In this document: piece by piece, positions 21,452-31,319 of the stretch | Layout of the letters: every line of letters begins with the position of its first letter | How positions within the stretch are numbered: position 1 is the first letter of the stretch | Origin: Prorocentrum cordatum | Lineage: Eukaryota; Sar; Dinophyceae; Prorocentrales; Prorocentraceae | Assembly (NCBI GenBank): GCA_963575745.1 | Contig: CAUYUJ010021661.1 | Coordinates: forward strand, 47,501-111,500 | Reading direction: 5' to 3' | DNA length: 64,000 nt | Notes under the pieces: model-generated | Databases searched by the model: none | The model's input: only the letters and a program-made list of their open reading frames with translations | Told to the model about the DNA's origin: nothing | Made by a program: the position numbers and the translations under genes

Positions 21452-22140
21452 ATGCCACCTGGGACACTTGTCAGGCGTTCGTGGATGTCCGTGGGACGTT
21501 GGGTTCATCTTCCCCGATTTGCGGGGCCTTCAAAGTGCGTATGGTGGCCAAGCTTGTATATTTCAATATGTGTACGGTTATTTTATTGTGCCCATGGGAT
21601 ACCCACAGGGTTCATACCCACAGGGTCTTGCGGCACTTTTTTTGTACCTGCTTTACCTTCACATGCTGCGTTTATTGTTTCAATGGTCAGTTTGAAAGCT
21701 CTGGTGATCGGCATCGGTACCGCTCTGCATCTTTCAAGATTGTGGCCATTTGTGTATGCAGTGTTGCGTATCCTTATCAGTCACTTGTGCATGTTTCGGC
21801 AGTGGTTTGGGGTTTCGCTTTTGGGTGTACGTGGGAGTCTTGTTATTCCCCTGTTTGGAAGTGGGCTTCGTGGATTGCTGGCATTCATGTGTGCGGGGTA
21901 TATGCTTCAATCGGTCGTGGCTGCAGTCGCTCGTACAGGCTGTATTATCGAAGTGGTTATGAGGTCGTCACTGGGGTGCACGCGGGAATTTCCCCTACTC
22001 CGGTATGGTCTCCAAGTCGGTTGCCGCCCGTATGGTGCAGCCTACATGCAGCGCGTGGTGTATTGCATGGTCGCCGTCCTCTTCTTTCTCCTCGTGTCGC
22101 TGGAGGCGGTCAGAGAGCGGTGTAGCATGGAGTTAAGACT
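21452..22140 (+). CDS. Hydrophobic ORF downstream of the spliced-leader relict (uncertain)
   Basis: From the first in-frame ATG at 21452 the frame stays open for about 230 codons before running into CTC microsatellite (formal end 22579). The translation is rich in Leu, Val, Phe and Cys and could form four or more membrane spans, for example ALVIGIGTALHLSRLW and LLAFMCAGYMLQSVVAAVA. It begins about 150 nt after the leader relict, so a retroposed gene is possible. Against this, the DNA is T-rich, a second frame is open over nearly the same interval, and there is no GC3 bias. I recognise no family. Confidence 0.25.
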
Positions 22141-22149
22141 TAGTCTTCA

Positions 22150-22570
22150 GTCATTCTCATTCTCATTCTCATTCTCCTCCTCCTCCTCCGTCTCCTCATC
22201 CTCCCCATTCCGACTTCCCCCCCTCCTCATCCACCTCCACCTCCTCATCCCCCTGCTCCCCCTCCTCGTCCCCCTCCTCATCCTCCTCCTTCTCCTCCTT
22301 CTCCTCATTCTCCTCCCCCCTCCTCATGTGTCGCCTCCTCCACCTCCTCCTCCTCCTCCTCATCATCATCATCCTCCTCCTCCTCCTCCGCCTCCTCCTC
22401 CTCCTCCTCCTCCTCCTCTCCTCCTCCTCCCTCCTCCTCCTCCTCCTCCTCCTCCTCCTCCTCCTCCTCCTCCTCCTCCTGCTCCTCCTCCTCCTCCTCC
22501 TCCCCCTCCTCCCCCTCCTCCTCCTACTCTTCCTCCTCCTCCTCCTCCTCCTCCTCCTCCTCCTCGTTTA
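22150..22570. repeat. CTC/CATTCT microsatellite
   Basis: Short CATTCT hexamers at about 22155-22175, then CTC with interruptions to 22566. Confidence 0.95.
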
Positions 22571-23034
22571 TATGTTTAAATTAGAATACGTATGAATGAC
22601 ATCCTCCTCCTCCGCCGCCTCCTCCTCATCCTCCTCCTCCTGCTCATCTTCCTCATCCTCCCCCTCCTGATCCTCTTCCTCGTCACCCTGGTCCTCATTC
22701 GGCCTTACGGGTGAAGCAGAGTCGTGCGGCGCCGATTCGCTACAGGCCAGAGGGGACCAGGAAGACACAGAACAGAGAGCTGCTGGAGGAACCAGCTTCG
22801 TAATTGTCATCACCCACATCATCGTCGTGCTCGGTATCATCATACTTATCACACTTATCACCATCGCCGTCATCATCACCGTTCTAGTCGTTCGACATAC
22901 AACTCCCTTCTCCTGAGTATCTTCCCCGCTCCCTCCCCTCCATCTCCTCATGTCACCCTAACTACCCTGCGCATCCTCCGCATAGCCTTGCCCTGTCCTC
23001 CTCCCCTCCTCCCCACTCCTCGTCCTCTCATCAT
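22571..23034. other. Unique DNA between CTC tracts
   Basis: CTC/CCT-rich at both ends (22600-22690), with CATC-rich sequence at 22800-22890. No gene recognised. Confidence 0.4.
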
Positions 23035-23110
23035 GCTCCTCCTCCTCCTCCTCCTCCTCCTCCTCCTCCTTGGTGCCCCTCCTCCTCCTCCTCCTCCTCA
23101 TCCTCCTCCT
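23035..23110. repeat. CTC microsatellite
   Basis: Two short CTC blocks separated by TTGGTGCCC. Confidence 0.9.
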
Positions 23111-23920
23111 TCCTGCTCTCCCAGCGGCGACGCGGCAGCCAAACTCTTCGGAGGCCCCTGGACACCCAAGTCAAGAGGGACCCGCAACGTCAAAAAGCAT
23201 GAGACTCCTCATCCTCCTCCTCGTCCTTCTCCTCCTCGTCTTTGTGTTCGTCTTAGTAGTGGCCGGAGTCATCGTCTGCGCACAAGTCGTCTGCTTACTA
23301 AAACGATGTTGGTCTTAGTGTCCACCTTCTTATCGGAGTCATGCATGTTGGCGGTACTAGTATATACCAACGTTCTTCTCCGTAGTAGCATTAATGTTGG
23401 CATTACTACGAATATCAGTACCACGGTTATCGGTGTAAACGCATCACGGGCAGTCCTAGAAGTGTCTTTAGTAGTAGTAGTGGCGATATCCTCATTAATT
23501 ATTATTACTAAGTTTAGTAGTACTGTGAGTGGTGATGCTATCTTCAGTAATAGTATTAATAATGGCGTTGTTGTAGGCACCAATAGTCTTGCAAACAATA
23601 CGTTGTTAGCAATAATACGTTGTTAGCAGTAGTTCCGTTGTTAGCGTGCTGCGTATTATTAATACTACTGCAATGTCACTGGTACGACCGCTTATGTCAT
23701 TCGTCTTGTCATTATCACTAGCCGTGTTTAATCGTATGAACTGTCATTAGTATTCCCATTAGTATGAGCCCTCGTATTAGCATTCTTAGTCTGCGCATGC
23801 TCATGGTTATGATTAGTAGTTCTCTTATTCGTAGTATTATGCTTCTGCTGATTGTGACTATCAGTGCTCCTCTCAGTATTGCCATCATTTGCATCATGAT
23901 TCGTATCACTATTCTTCTAT
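23111..23920. repeat. Degenerate AGT/ATT trinucleotide DNA
   Basis: From about 23300 the sequence is built of diverged AGT, ATT, GTT and CAT triplets, as if an old trinucleotide array had decayed. Ser/Ile/Val-rich frames are a consequence. No gene. Confidence 0.6.
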
Positions 23921-23924
23921 ATCA

Positions 23925-24005
23925 TCCGCCTCCTCCTCCTCCGCCGCCGCCTCCGCCCTCGCCGCCGCCTCCGTCTCCGCATCCACCACCTCCTCCTCCT
24001 CCTCC
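23925..24005. repeat. CTC/CCG microsatellite
   Basis: Mixed CTC and CCG/CGC units. Confidence 0.9.
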
Positions 24006-24094
24006 AAAATTACACAATATGCATACTACTCTACTCTCTCCCCTGGTGGCGTCACGGGAATGTCCGGGCCCCATGCGCGTACTGGCTTCTTACA

Positions 24095-24810
24095 CACAGG
24101 ATTCCTGGGAGTTGGGTTTTCGCTTGGGCTTTGGTCCAAAATGCTGCTCTGTCTAGAAGCACTGGCCTCATTTTCGGGGTACCGCTCGTTCCGAATCATG
24201 CTACCGCTGCAGCGCTGGCCTCATTTCCGCGCTTCCGCTCGTCCCGAATCGTGCTCGCGCTGCAGCTCTGGCGTCATTATTTCCAGCGTCATGCCACGGC
24301 ATGGTTCTCGGTCCTTCTAAATAAGCCCCAAAATCTTAAAAACGGTGAATAAACCATCGGAAGTGATTACACATTCGGTGTCGATTCGATGTTTTGGGGG
24401 GCCGCAGAAGCCCCTCCCCAACTTTGGGGCGTCGCCACGCCATGCTATGTCAGGCTACGCGTCCTCATTTCCGCGCTTCCGCGCTTGGTTTTTCCCAAAA
24501 TGCTGCTCTCGCTAGAAGCACTGGCCTCATTTTCGGGCTACCGCTCGTTCCGAATCATGTTCCCGCTGCAGCGCTGGCCTCATTTCCGCTCTTCCGCTCG
24601 TTCCGAATCGTGCTCCCGCTGCAGCGCTGGCGTCATTATTTCGAGCGCCTTGCCCTGGCATGGTTTTCGGTCCTTCCAAATAGCCCCAAAATCTGAAAAA
24701 TGGCCTCCCGAAGAAACCATCAGAAGTGATTACACATTCGGTGTCGATTCGTTGATTATCTGGGCCGCCCCCCACCTTGCCACGCCATGCTATGTCAGGC
24801 TACGCGCTGA
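24095..24810 (+). repeat. Tandem duplication of a dispersed approximately 350-bp repeat
   Basis: 24125-24480 and 24485-24810 are two diverged copies sharing AAAATGCTGCTCT, TCTAGAAGCACTGGCCTCAT, CGTTCCGAATCATG, CAGCGCTGGCCTCATTTCCG, GATTACACATTCGGTGTCGA and CACGCCATGCTATGTCAGGC. Inverted partial copies lie at 37040-37260 and 3400-3515. Each copy also contains the sub-repeat CGTTCCGAAT.GTGCTCCCGC twice. No coding potential recognised. Confidence 0.8.
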
Positions 24811-24944
24811 TCTTCGACACCAGCTATGCCATGTAATGCTATGCCATGCTGCGACATCCGATTGTGCGAATAGAGAGGAGATGTACGCCATGCGGGAGGA
24901 GTAGGACGTCAAATATGACGCGAGCGCACCTAGCTTGTCCTCAT

Positions 24945-25430
<486 letters not shown>

Positions 25431-25497
25431 CCCAGCCCTCCGAGACTGTCTGGGCCGTGGAGCCTCCCGACGCTGGACTGCTGCAGGTCGACACCGG

Positions 25498-25836
25498 GTG
25501 CGCGGCGGAGTCGAGTGCGCTGGGGAGGAGGCCTTCAACAGGAGAGAAGCATCGATCCGCGAGGCGGGTCTGATGTGGCGGCAGCCCGATGTGCCGTCGC
25601 GGTTGCTCGGCGACAGAGGGACCGATCTCTGCTGTGGCCGTTGCGACGTCACCCTCGTCGGTCGGCGCCGTGGGCGAGGGCGTTGCGCATGCAGGTGCTG
25701 TGGAGATACCGTTCTGCGCTGCACGGTCGCGAGCAGTTGCCCGCGCTGCCGAGCGATCTGGCGCAGTTCGCGTCTACGCCGAGTGTTCGACGAAGAGTGG
25801 GACAGCCAGGACGGCTCTGACAGCTGCTCGAGATGA
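25498..25836 (+). CDS. Cys-rich zinc-finger-like ORF (uncertain)
   Basis: 112-codon frame ending TGA at 25834-25836. The interesting part is residues 45-90, with CCGRC, then CACRCC, then CPRC, spaced like a RING- or ribbon-type zinc site. Codons are mixed but GC-rich. The N-terminal 40 residues read from repeat-flanking DNA, so a spliced upstream start is likely if real. A second short frame with a membrane segment starts at 25833. All three plus frames and one minus frame are open here, so coding is not certain. Confidence 0.3.
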   Translation: MRGGVECAGEEAFNRREASIREAGLMWRQPDVPSRLLGDRGTDLCCGRCDVTLVGRRRGRGRCACRCCGDTVLRCTVASSCPRCRAIWRSSRLRRVFDEEWDSQDGSDSCSR

Positions 25837-25994
25837 AGATCGAGCCCCTGATCGTGGAGCCGTTCGTGCTCGCAGCCGCGGCGGCCCTGGTCCCCGGGCT
25901 CGTGCTCGTGGACGGCGTTATGGCAGGTGCACGCAGGCCCTGGCCAGCCTCGCACACACTGGTCAAGAGTGTGGCGAGGCAGCGTCGCCGCTGA
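25833..25994 (+). CDS. Small ORF with one membrane span (uncertain)
   Basis: 53 codons: MKIEPLIVEPFVLAAAAALV continues into a Gly/Leu/Val segment, giving a single likely transmembrane helix, then a basic tail ending RQRRR. It overlaps the stop of the preceding ORF. A GT (GGCAG|GTGCAC at about 25924) could be a splice donor just after the hydrophobic segment. No homologue recognised. Confidence 0.25.
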   Translation: MKIEPLIVEPFVLAAAAALVPGLVLVDGVMAGARRPWPASHTLVKSVARQRRR

Positions 25995-25999
25995 TAATA

Positions 26000-26900
26000 A
26001 AAGCTCCTCCCTCACCCTAATCCGCATCCTCCCCGCCCTCTCCATGCTCCTCATCCTCCACATCTTACTCATCATCCCGATCCCTTCAATTCTCCAAATG
26101 CGTCCCCTCCTCTTCCTCCTCTTCCTCCTCTCTCTGCAAGCCCCTCCTCCCCTAAAAAAGCATGCCTCTCCAGGGGGGCTGCGTGACCAGGATTTTGAGG
26201 CGGATCCAGCCGTGCCGACGAGGACGCCACAGGAGGCCCAAAGAGGGCACAAACCTGGGGGAGACGAACGAACGAGAAAAAAAAAACGATCCTATAACCC
26301 CGTCGAAGCTCCGCCCTCGAAGCTCGATCCTCGCCGCCACCACCGCCCTCAAGGGGAAACGTTAGGGGCAGAGTGGCCCACGGGGAGACGTCGAGCCAGA
26401 ATCGGCGAACACCGCCGATAGATCGGCGGCGGGTTCCCGACAGCAAGAGCGCACGGTCCTGGGCGGCGTGGGGCCGTCGGGCCCAGCTCGGCGATGAATT
26501 GGGCGACTGGGGGTCTATGCATCCCCTCCTAATTCCATCACCCCCCTGATGTTGCCCCCTCGCCTTCGGGGCACAACTCGGCTGTCTGGCGGCCAGTCGG
26601 GAAAATCCGGGCACCCCAGAACGCTATCGGCGAGAAGCAGCCGCTGGATGGCATCCCGAAGTCGGAAAGCCGACGAAAGCCGACGAAAACACTCGAAAAG
26701 CTCAAACCTCGAAGCCTTGCGTCCCCCAGGCCCGCCAGCGGCCCGCCGAGGAGTCCTCACCGCATCCGTAGCGGCGAGGCAGCAGCCCTGGCTCACGGGG
26801 CTCAACACGTGCAAAATGTGGCCTCGGCCACGGCGGGTCCCCCGCAGCGGACGGCCCTCCCCCCGTCGGCGGCGGCGGCGTCGTCGTCGTCGCTGTCCTC
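26000..26900. other. Unique DNA with a short dispersed repeat
   Basis: 26174-26250 is clearly related to 49166-49240 (shared GAGGCGGATCCAGC and CAGGAGGCCCAAA). Otherwise no gene or element recognised. Confidence 0.45.
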
Positions 26901-26904
26901 CTCC

Positions 26905-27038
26905 TCGTCCTCCTCCTCCTCCTCCTCCTCCTCCTCCTCCTCCACCTCTTCTTCTTCTTTTTCTTCTTATTATTAGTATTATTCTTATTATTCTTCTTCG
27001 TATTATTATTATTCTGATTCTGCTTCTTCTTCTTATTC

Positions 27039-27071
<33 letters not shown>

Positions 27072-27311
27072 TTCTTCTTATTCTTATTATTATTCTTCTT
27101 ATTATTATTATGATTATTCTTATTATTATTATTATGTTTATTCTTCTTATTATTCTTAGTATTCCTCTTATTATTCATATTCTTCCCCTTCGTCTTCTTA
27201 TTATTATTCTTCTTCGTCTTCGTATTCTTAGTATTCCTCTTATTATTATTTTTCTTATTATTATTCTTCCTCTTCTTCTTCATCGTCTTCCTCTTCTTAT
27301 TATTCTTCTTC
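26905..27311. repeat. CTC, then TTC/TTA trinucleotide array ending at the gap
   Basis: CTC to about 26945, then TTC and TTA units in irregular order up to the N run. The array probably extends into the gap and explains why assembly stopped here. Confidence 0.9.
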
Positions 27312-27411
27312 NNNNNNNNNNNNNNNNNNNNNNNNNNNNNNNNNNNNNNNNNNNNNNNNNNNNNNNNNNNNNNNNNNNNNNNNNNNNNNNNNNNNNNNNN
27401 NNNNNNNNNNN
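27312..27411. other. Assembly gap (100 N)
   Basis: Exactly 100 N, a placeholder length, so true gap size is unknown. Confidence 0.99.
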
Positions 27412-27570
27412 TGTCCGCCGTCTTTTACTTCAGACGCTTTGCGCCGGGGGAGGGGGCCTGTCGCCCACCCTCGTATCTTAAGGCTGCACCGCCGCTAATA
27501 GTGTTTTGCGAGTTGTCGCACTGCAGTGCGCCTCGCGGACGGACCCTGGTCCGCCTACTTGTCCGCTCCG

Positions 27571-27601
<31 letters not shown>

Positions 27602-27637
27602 TCCCCCCTCTCTCTCTCTCTCTCATATATATATGTA

Positions 27638-27673
<36 letters not shown>

Positions 27674-27718
27674 TCTCTCTCTCTCTCAGCTCCTCTCCTC
27701 TCTCTCCCCCTCCCTCTC

Positions 27719-27779
<61 letters not shown>

Positions 27780-28300
27780 ACCGTTGCACCGCCATTCTCT
27801 GCCGCTGGAGGGGCGTCGCGGACTTTGCCGCGGGGCCGGCGCCCTCGGCACTGCCGCATTGTTTTCTCATGGTTGCCGGAAGTTACTGGCACCACGCCAT
27901 CGCGTTGACGTCCGCGGGACTGGCGGGCGATTTCCCCACTTGGCGCGGAGCCAGAGGCCCAGGCACGCGCCACCTCTACAGCGTCGATGCACGCGGTGTC
28001 TCTGGGGCGCCGCAGTACAGCCGCGGAGCCGCTGGCACCCCCCGGCCGACGCCCACCCTCGTTCCCGCGCCCGGCGGAGTGCTTCTCCCGCACGACTTTC
28101 GGCGGCGACAGGCCGGGCGCTCGCCATCGGGCACCAGTGCCTGGCGACGCACGACCAGCAATTCATACCAATTTTGGCTTGGACGGAATCTTCGCGGCGC
28201 CCCAGCACTTCGAGGTCCACTCCCTTGTGGGCCCCTCTAGCTTCGCTAAAAAATCATCGAGATCATCGAGACTGAGCTCAAATCGGTCTTCATCTCACGA
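27412..28300. other. CT dinucleotide microsatellite and flanking unique DNA
   Basis: CT repeats at about 27572-27690 and 27720-27777 with short interruptions including ATATATAT. 27780-28300 is GC-rich and unique, with open frames on both strands and no recognisable domain. Confidence 0.6.
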
Positions 28301-29555
28301 TGCATTTCACGCGGGCGCAGGGCGGACTTAGTCACACCGGCCAACGCGCAGAACCGCCAGGGCGAAGGAGAGGAAGAGCCGCGCAATCGCGCGCACCTGC
28401 ACCCCGAACGCACTGGCGCCGCCCTCCCAAGCGGCCCCGCCCACGGCGCGCCAACCCCCGCAGGCGATCCGACAAGGCCGCCCCCGCGCCCGCGACGCTG
28501 CCCCCCCCCCCCCCCCCTTCCCCGAGCCGCAGCGCGCCCCCGCGACGCCCCCGGCGGCGCCGAGTGGCTTCGCAAGCTCCCCGCGCCGAGGCCCGAGGCC
28601 CACCGCAGAATGCATGGCCAAATGCGCCAGCCAAATATCTCCGCCCCAGGCCGAGGCCGAGCCCGACGGCGGGCCGGGCGCCGTCGCCGCCGCCACGGGG
28701 CTGGCCCACGACGCCCGCGGCTGGGGCGCGGGCCCCTCGCAACCAAGCGGGCCACGCGCGGCCGCCAGGGCGCCCTCCAGCACCGGCGCGGCCAGCGCCA
28801 GCCGCGAGGCAAGCTCCTCGAGGAGGTGCTCGGCCGAGGGGCGCGTCGCCGGCGGCCAGCTGCGCCCCCCCGCGGCGGCGGCGCCGCGGCGCTCCTTGGC
28901 CGGCGCGAGCCCGGCCTCCAGGCACGCAGCCCGCCCGACGGTGACCCGGAGTCGCCCGCGCTCAGCCCAGCGCGCCTCACCCCGCCGGGCCCGCCGCGCA
29001 CGCCGCAAGGAAGCGCGCCCTTCGCCACCCCGCTGGGGATGCTTCGCCGCTGCGAGGTCGACTCGGCAGACAACCGCAGCCACCCTTCCCAGCCGTCTGC
29101 ACCCCGCGCCCGCGGGGCCAAAACCGAGGGAGACAAGCGATGAGCGGCGCGAGACAAAATGGCCACAGATAGCACGGAATAGAATACCCACGGACACACG
29201 GCAGGCCCCCGCGCAGAAATGGCAGTCCGCGCCCGCGGCCAGCCCCGCCCGCGGGACTTCCACGCTCCATCCCAAAGCCCGTCACCAGGGGCGCGGCGGG
29301 CGCGCGCGGGCCCCACGGGAAGGGGAGGCAGCCCACACAGACGCGGTCGGCGGCGACGGAGCGGCTCGGTCGCAGCAGGTCCTCAAGAGCCCGCCTCGAG
29401 GCGCCGGGCCTCGCAGGCCAAAGCCACTGGCGCGCGGGGCCGACATGGCGGTCCGCCTCGTCTCCCAGTAGCCCCCCACCATGCAGCGCTGACCTCGGCG
29501 GCAGGCCTCGCGTCGGGCTCGCCGCTGCCAGTCTGCGCGCGCCCGATACCGCGCT
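28301..29555 (-). other. GC-rich minus-strand tract with coding-like composition
   Basis: About 1.25 kb at very high GC, with long Ala/Gly/Arg/Pro frames on both strands, so openness alone is weak evidence. On the minus strand the segment near 28700-28820 (EHLLEELASRLALAAPVLEG) looks like an amphipathic helix and may be the 3' end of the coiled-coil gene at 29560-31058. No exon boundaries can be fixed. Confidence 0.3.
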
Positions 29556-29559
29556 GTTG

Positions 29560-29945
29560 CCACCGATGGCGACATCCAGCATGACTTGCCACTGCTCGCA
29601 GAAAACTTGCTCCACCTTCGTCTCCACGATCGGACTGGGCCCCAGCATCGCCCTCACCAGTTTCGCCGTCTCGCATCGGTCGGCCTGCTCGCCCAGTTTC
29701 ACTTCGCGCCCTACCAGCCGCCGACTGTCGAGCTCCTGCTTGGCCTTGTTTAATGTCTCGCTGGGTAGCAGGTAGGTCTGCCGCCGCTGGCCATCCTTCT
29801 GGCACGCGCTGCCCCTGACGCTGTAGCAATCGAGAATGGACTCCGACGCGAATGCCGACTGCTCGCCGAAGTCGGGTTCTGGCTTCGTCTCCACGTTCTG
29901 GTTGGGCGGCCGCTTCGCCTCCACCTGCTTCTCGACGGCCTCGGG
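29560..29945 (-). CDS. Coding-like exon with internal VETK repeats
   Basis: Minus-strand frame with balanced amino-acid composition and GC3-rich codons. It contains two copies of a degenerate motif: NVETKPEPDFGEQ and IVETKVEQVFCEQ, each after a Pro-rich lead. Between them lies a Lys/Arg-rich segment (NKAKQELDSRRLVGREVKL) likely to be helical. Further upstream, other minus frames carry APSATLGAKSG and similar phrases, as if the repeat family continued through frameshifts or introns. It is probably part of the same gene as the exons at 30356-31058. Function unknown. Confidence 0.4.
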
Positions 29946-30355
29946 CTCCAGCCTCGCCCCAGCTTCGCCCGCAGCTTCTCGCTATTTTCCCTGGGAGGGA
30001 AACGGGCCCCGATTTCGCCCCCAACGTCGCGCTGGGCGCAACCATCGCCTTCAGCAGCTCGGCGGGCGGCGCCAGCGTCTGCTGCCACAGCTCGCGACAC
30101 CCGCCGATGCAGGCAGCGGGCCTCCACTTCGCATGCGACGTCCCATTGGGCCCCAGCGTAGCCTCCACGAGGGGGCGGGGGGGCGGGACCCCGCGTTCGG
30201 CCGCGGCGCCGCCATCTCCTCCTCGGCTCACATCCGAAGCTCCACTCCCGCCAAGGACGCCAACGACTTGACAAGATCGGTGGGATGGCTGCGACGCGAA
30301 TGAAGGCGGGCGCCGCTGTGCACCACGACGCGGGGCCGACTGCTTGTCCAGACCC

Positions 30356-31058
30356 CTGGTCAAACCTCTCTTTCACCACGTCCGCCACGCCCCGCGCGAT
30401 CTTGACGTCGCAAACCACGGCACAATCGCTGTCGGGCGGCGCCGCCTGCACTCCTGCGCCTCCTCGGCGCGGCCCTCTTCGGGCCTGCAACCAGGCCTGC
30501 CGCGGAGCGCCAGCACGTGGGCAGCGCGCGACGTGCCGCGCGCAGTCGCGACGAAGCCGCCGCCCGCCCGACAGCCGCACGCCCTGGGCCGCGGAGAGCT
30601 GGCCGCGCGGCACCCTCGCGCCAGGCGGCCTCGCCCCCGCGGGGCGACCGGGCCGTCCGCAGGCCCGCAGGGCCGCCAGCTCACAGCGCAGCCTCTCGAT
30701 CTCGTCCTTCGAGTAGGGGATCGACTACAGAATCGATGTACCCCAAAATTGTTTTCCCGTCGAATCTACGATCCGTACCTACAATGCTCCGTAGATCGGC
30801 TGGCCTTTTTCCTACGCATTTTCTCATGGGCCCGACGGGAAAATTCATGTCGGGGGAGATCAATTCTGCAGTCGATCCCCTACACGAGTCCTTGAGTTTC
30901 CTCGTGAAGTTGTCGGCGGCCAGCCGCGCCACCGCCGCGCCCCGGGGAGGCCCGCGCAGCGACAGTTCCTCGAGCAGCCAGCGGCGGCGCCCCCCGGCAG
31001 CCCATGAATGACCGTCGAGTTTGAGCAATGTGGGGCGCGCTCGCTGGTGAGCGGCTTG
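30356..31058 (-). CDS. Coiled-coil gene: two exons joined by a GA-AG intron
   Basis: The upstream exon (about 31058 to 30891) ends AADNFTRKLK. The downstream exon starts at 30706 with DEIERLRCELAALRACG and stays open past 30356. Splicing out 30890-30707 joins them exactly in frame (CTC AAG | GAC GAG) and yields a continuous heptad pattern, RKLKDEIERLRCELAAL. The alternative GT donor five bases inside gives an Arg/Ser-rich frame without that pattern. The 5' boundary is only approximate (a CAG acceptor near 31060). Downstream the frame contains CDVKIARGVADVVKERFDQ. The protein is of unknown function; a coiled-coil structural or trafficking role would be only a guess. Confidence 0.5.
30707..30890 (-). 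mobile_element. Introner-like element: 184-nt inverted-repeat intron
   Basis: The intron between the two coiled-coil exons is itself a foldback element. Its ends, CGTGTAGGGGATCGACTGCA and the inverted CGAGTAGGGGATCGACTACA, match at about 27 of 30 positions, with weaker pairing further in (TTTTCCCGTCG blocks). AAGGAC is present at both exon junctions, like a target-site duplication. The splice sites are GA at the 5' end and AG at the 3' end, a donor class known in dinoflagellates. Confidence 0.65.
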
Positions 31059-31065
31059 AGCCGAA

Positions 31066-31205
31066 GTAGTTGCGGATAGTGGACTGGAGTAGGATAGAAT
31101 ATAGCAGAGCAGAGTATGAGCATGATACAGAGCAGAGTAGAAGTAAAGTCGAGTAGAGCAGGAGTAAAATATAGTCACATGGAATGGAGTAGGGCAGGGT
31201 AGAGA
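31066..31205. repeat. Degenerate AGAGT/AGTAG pentamer DNA
   Basis: Runs of GAGTAGAGCAG-like pentamers. A similar tract lies on the other side of the satellite at about 32960-33125, so the two bracket the array. Confidence 0.7.
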
Positions 31206-31319
31206 AATTACCCTGGCAACGTACCCAACCCCTGCGCAATGCGGGGCATGAGTAGCCTGGGAGACGTTATACGGAGGTGATGACATTACATGGGCGCATA
31301 TACTTCTGCGAGCGGCATT

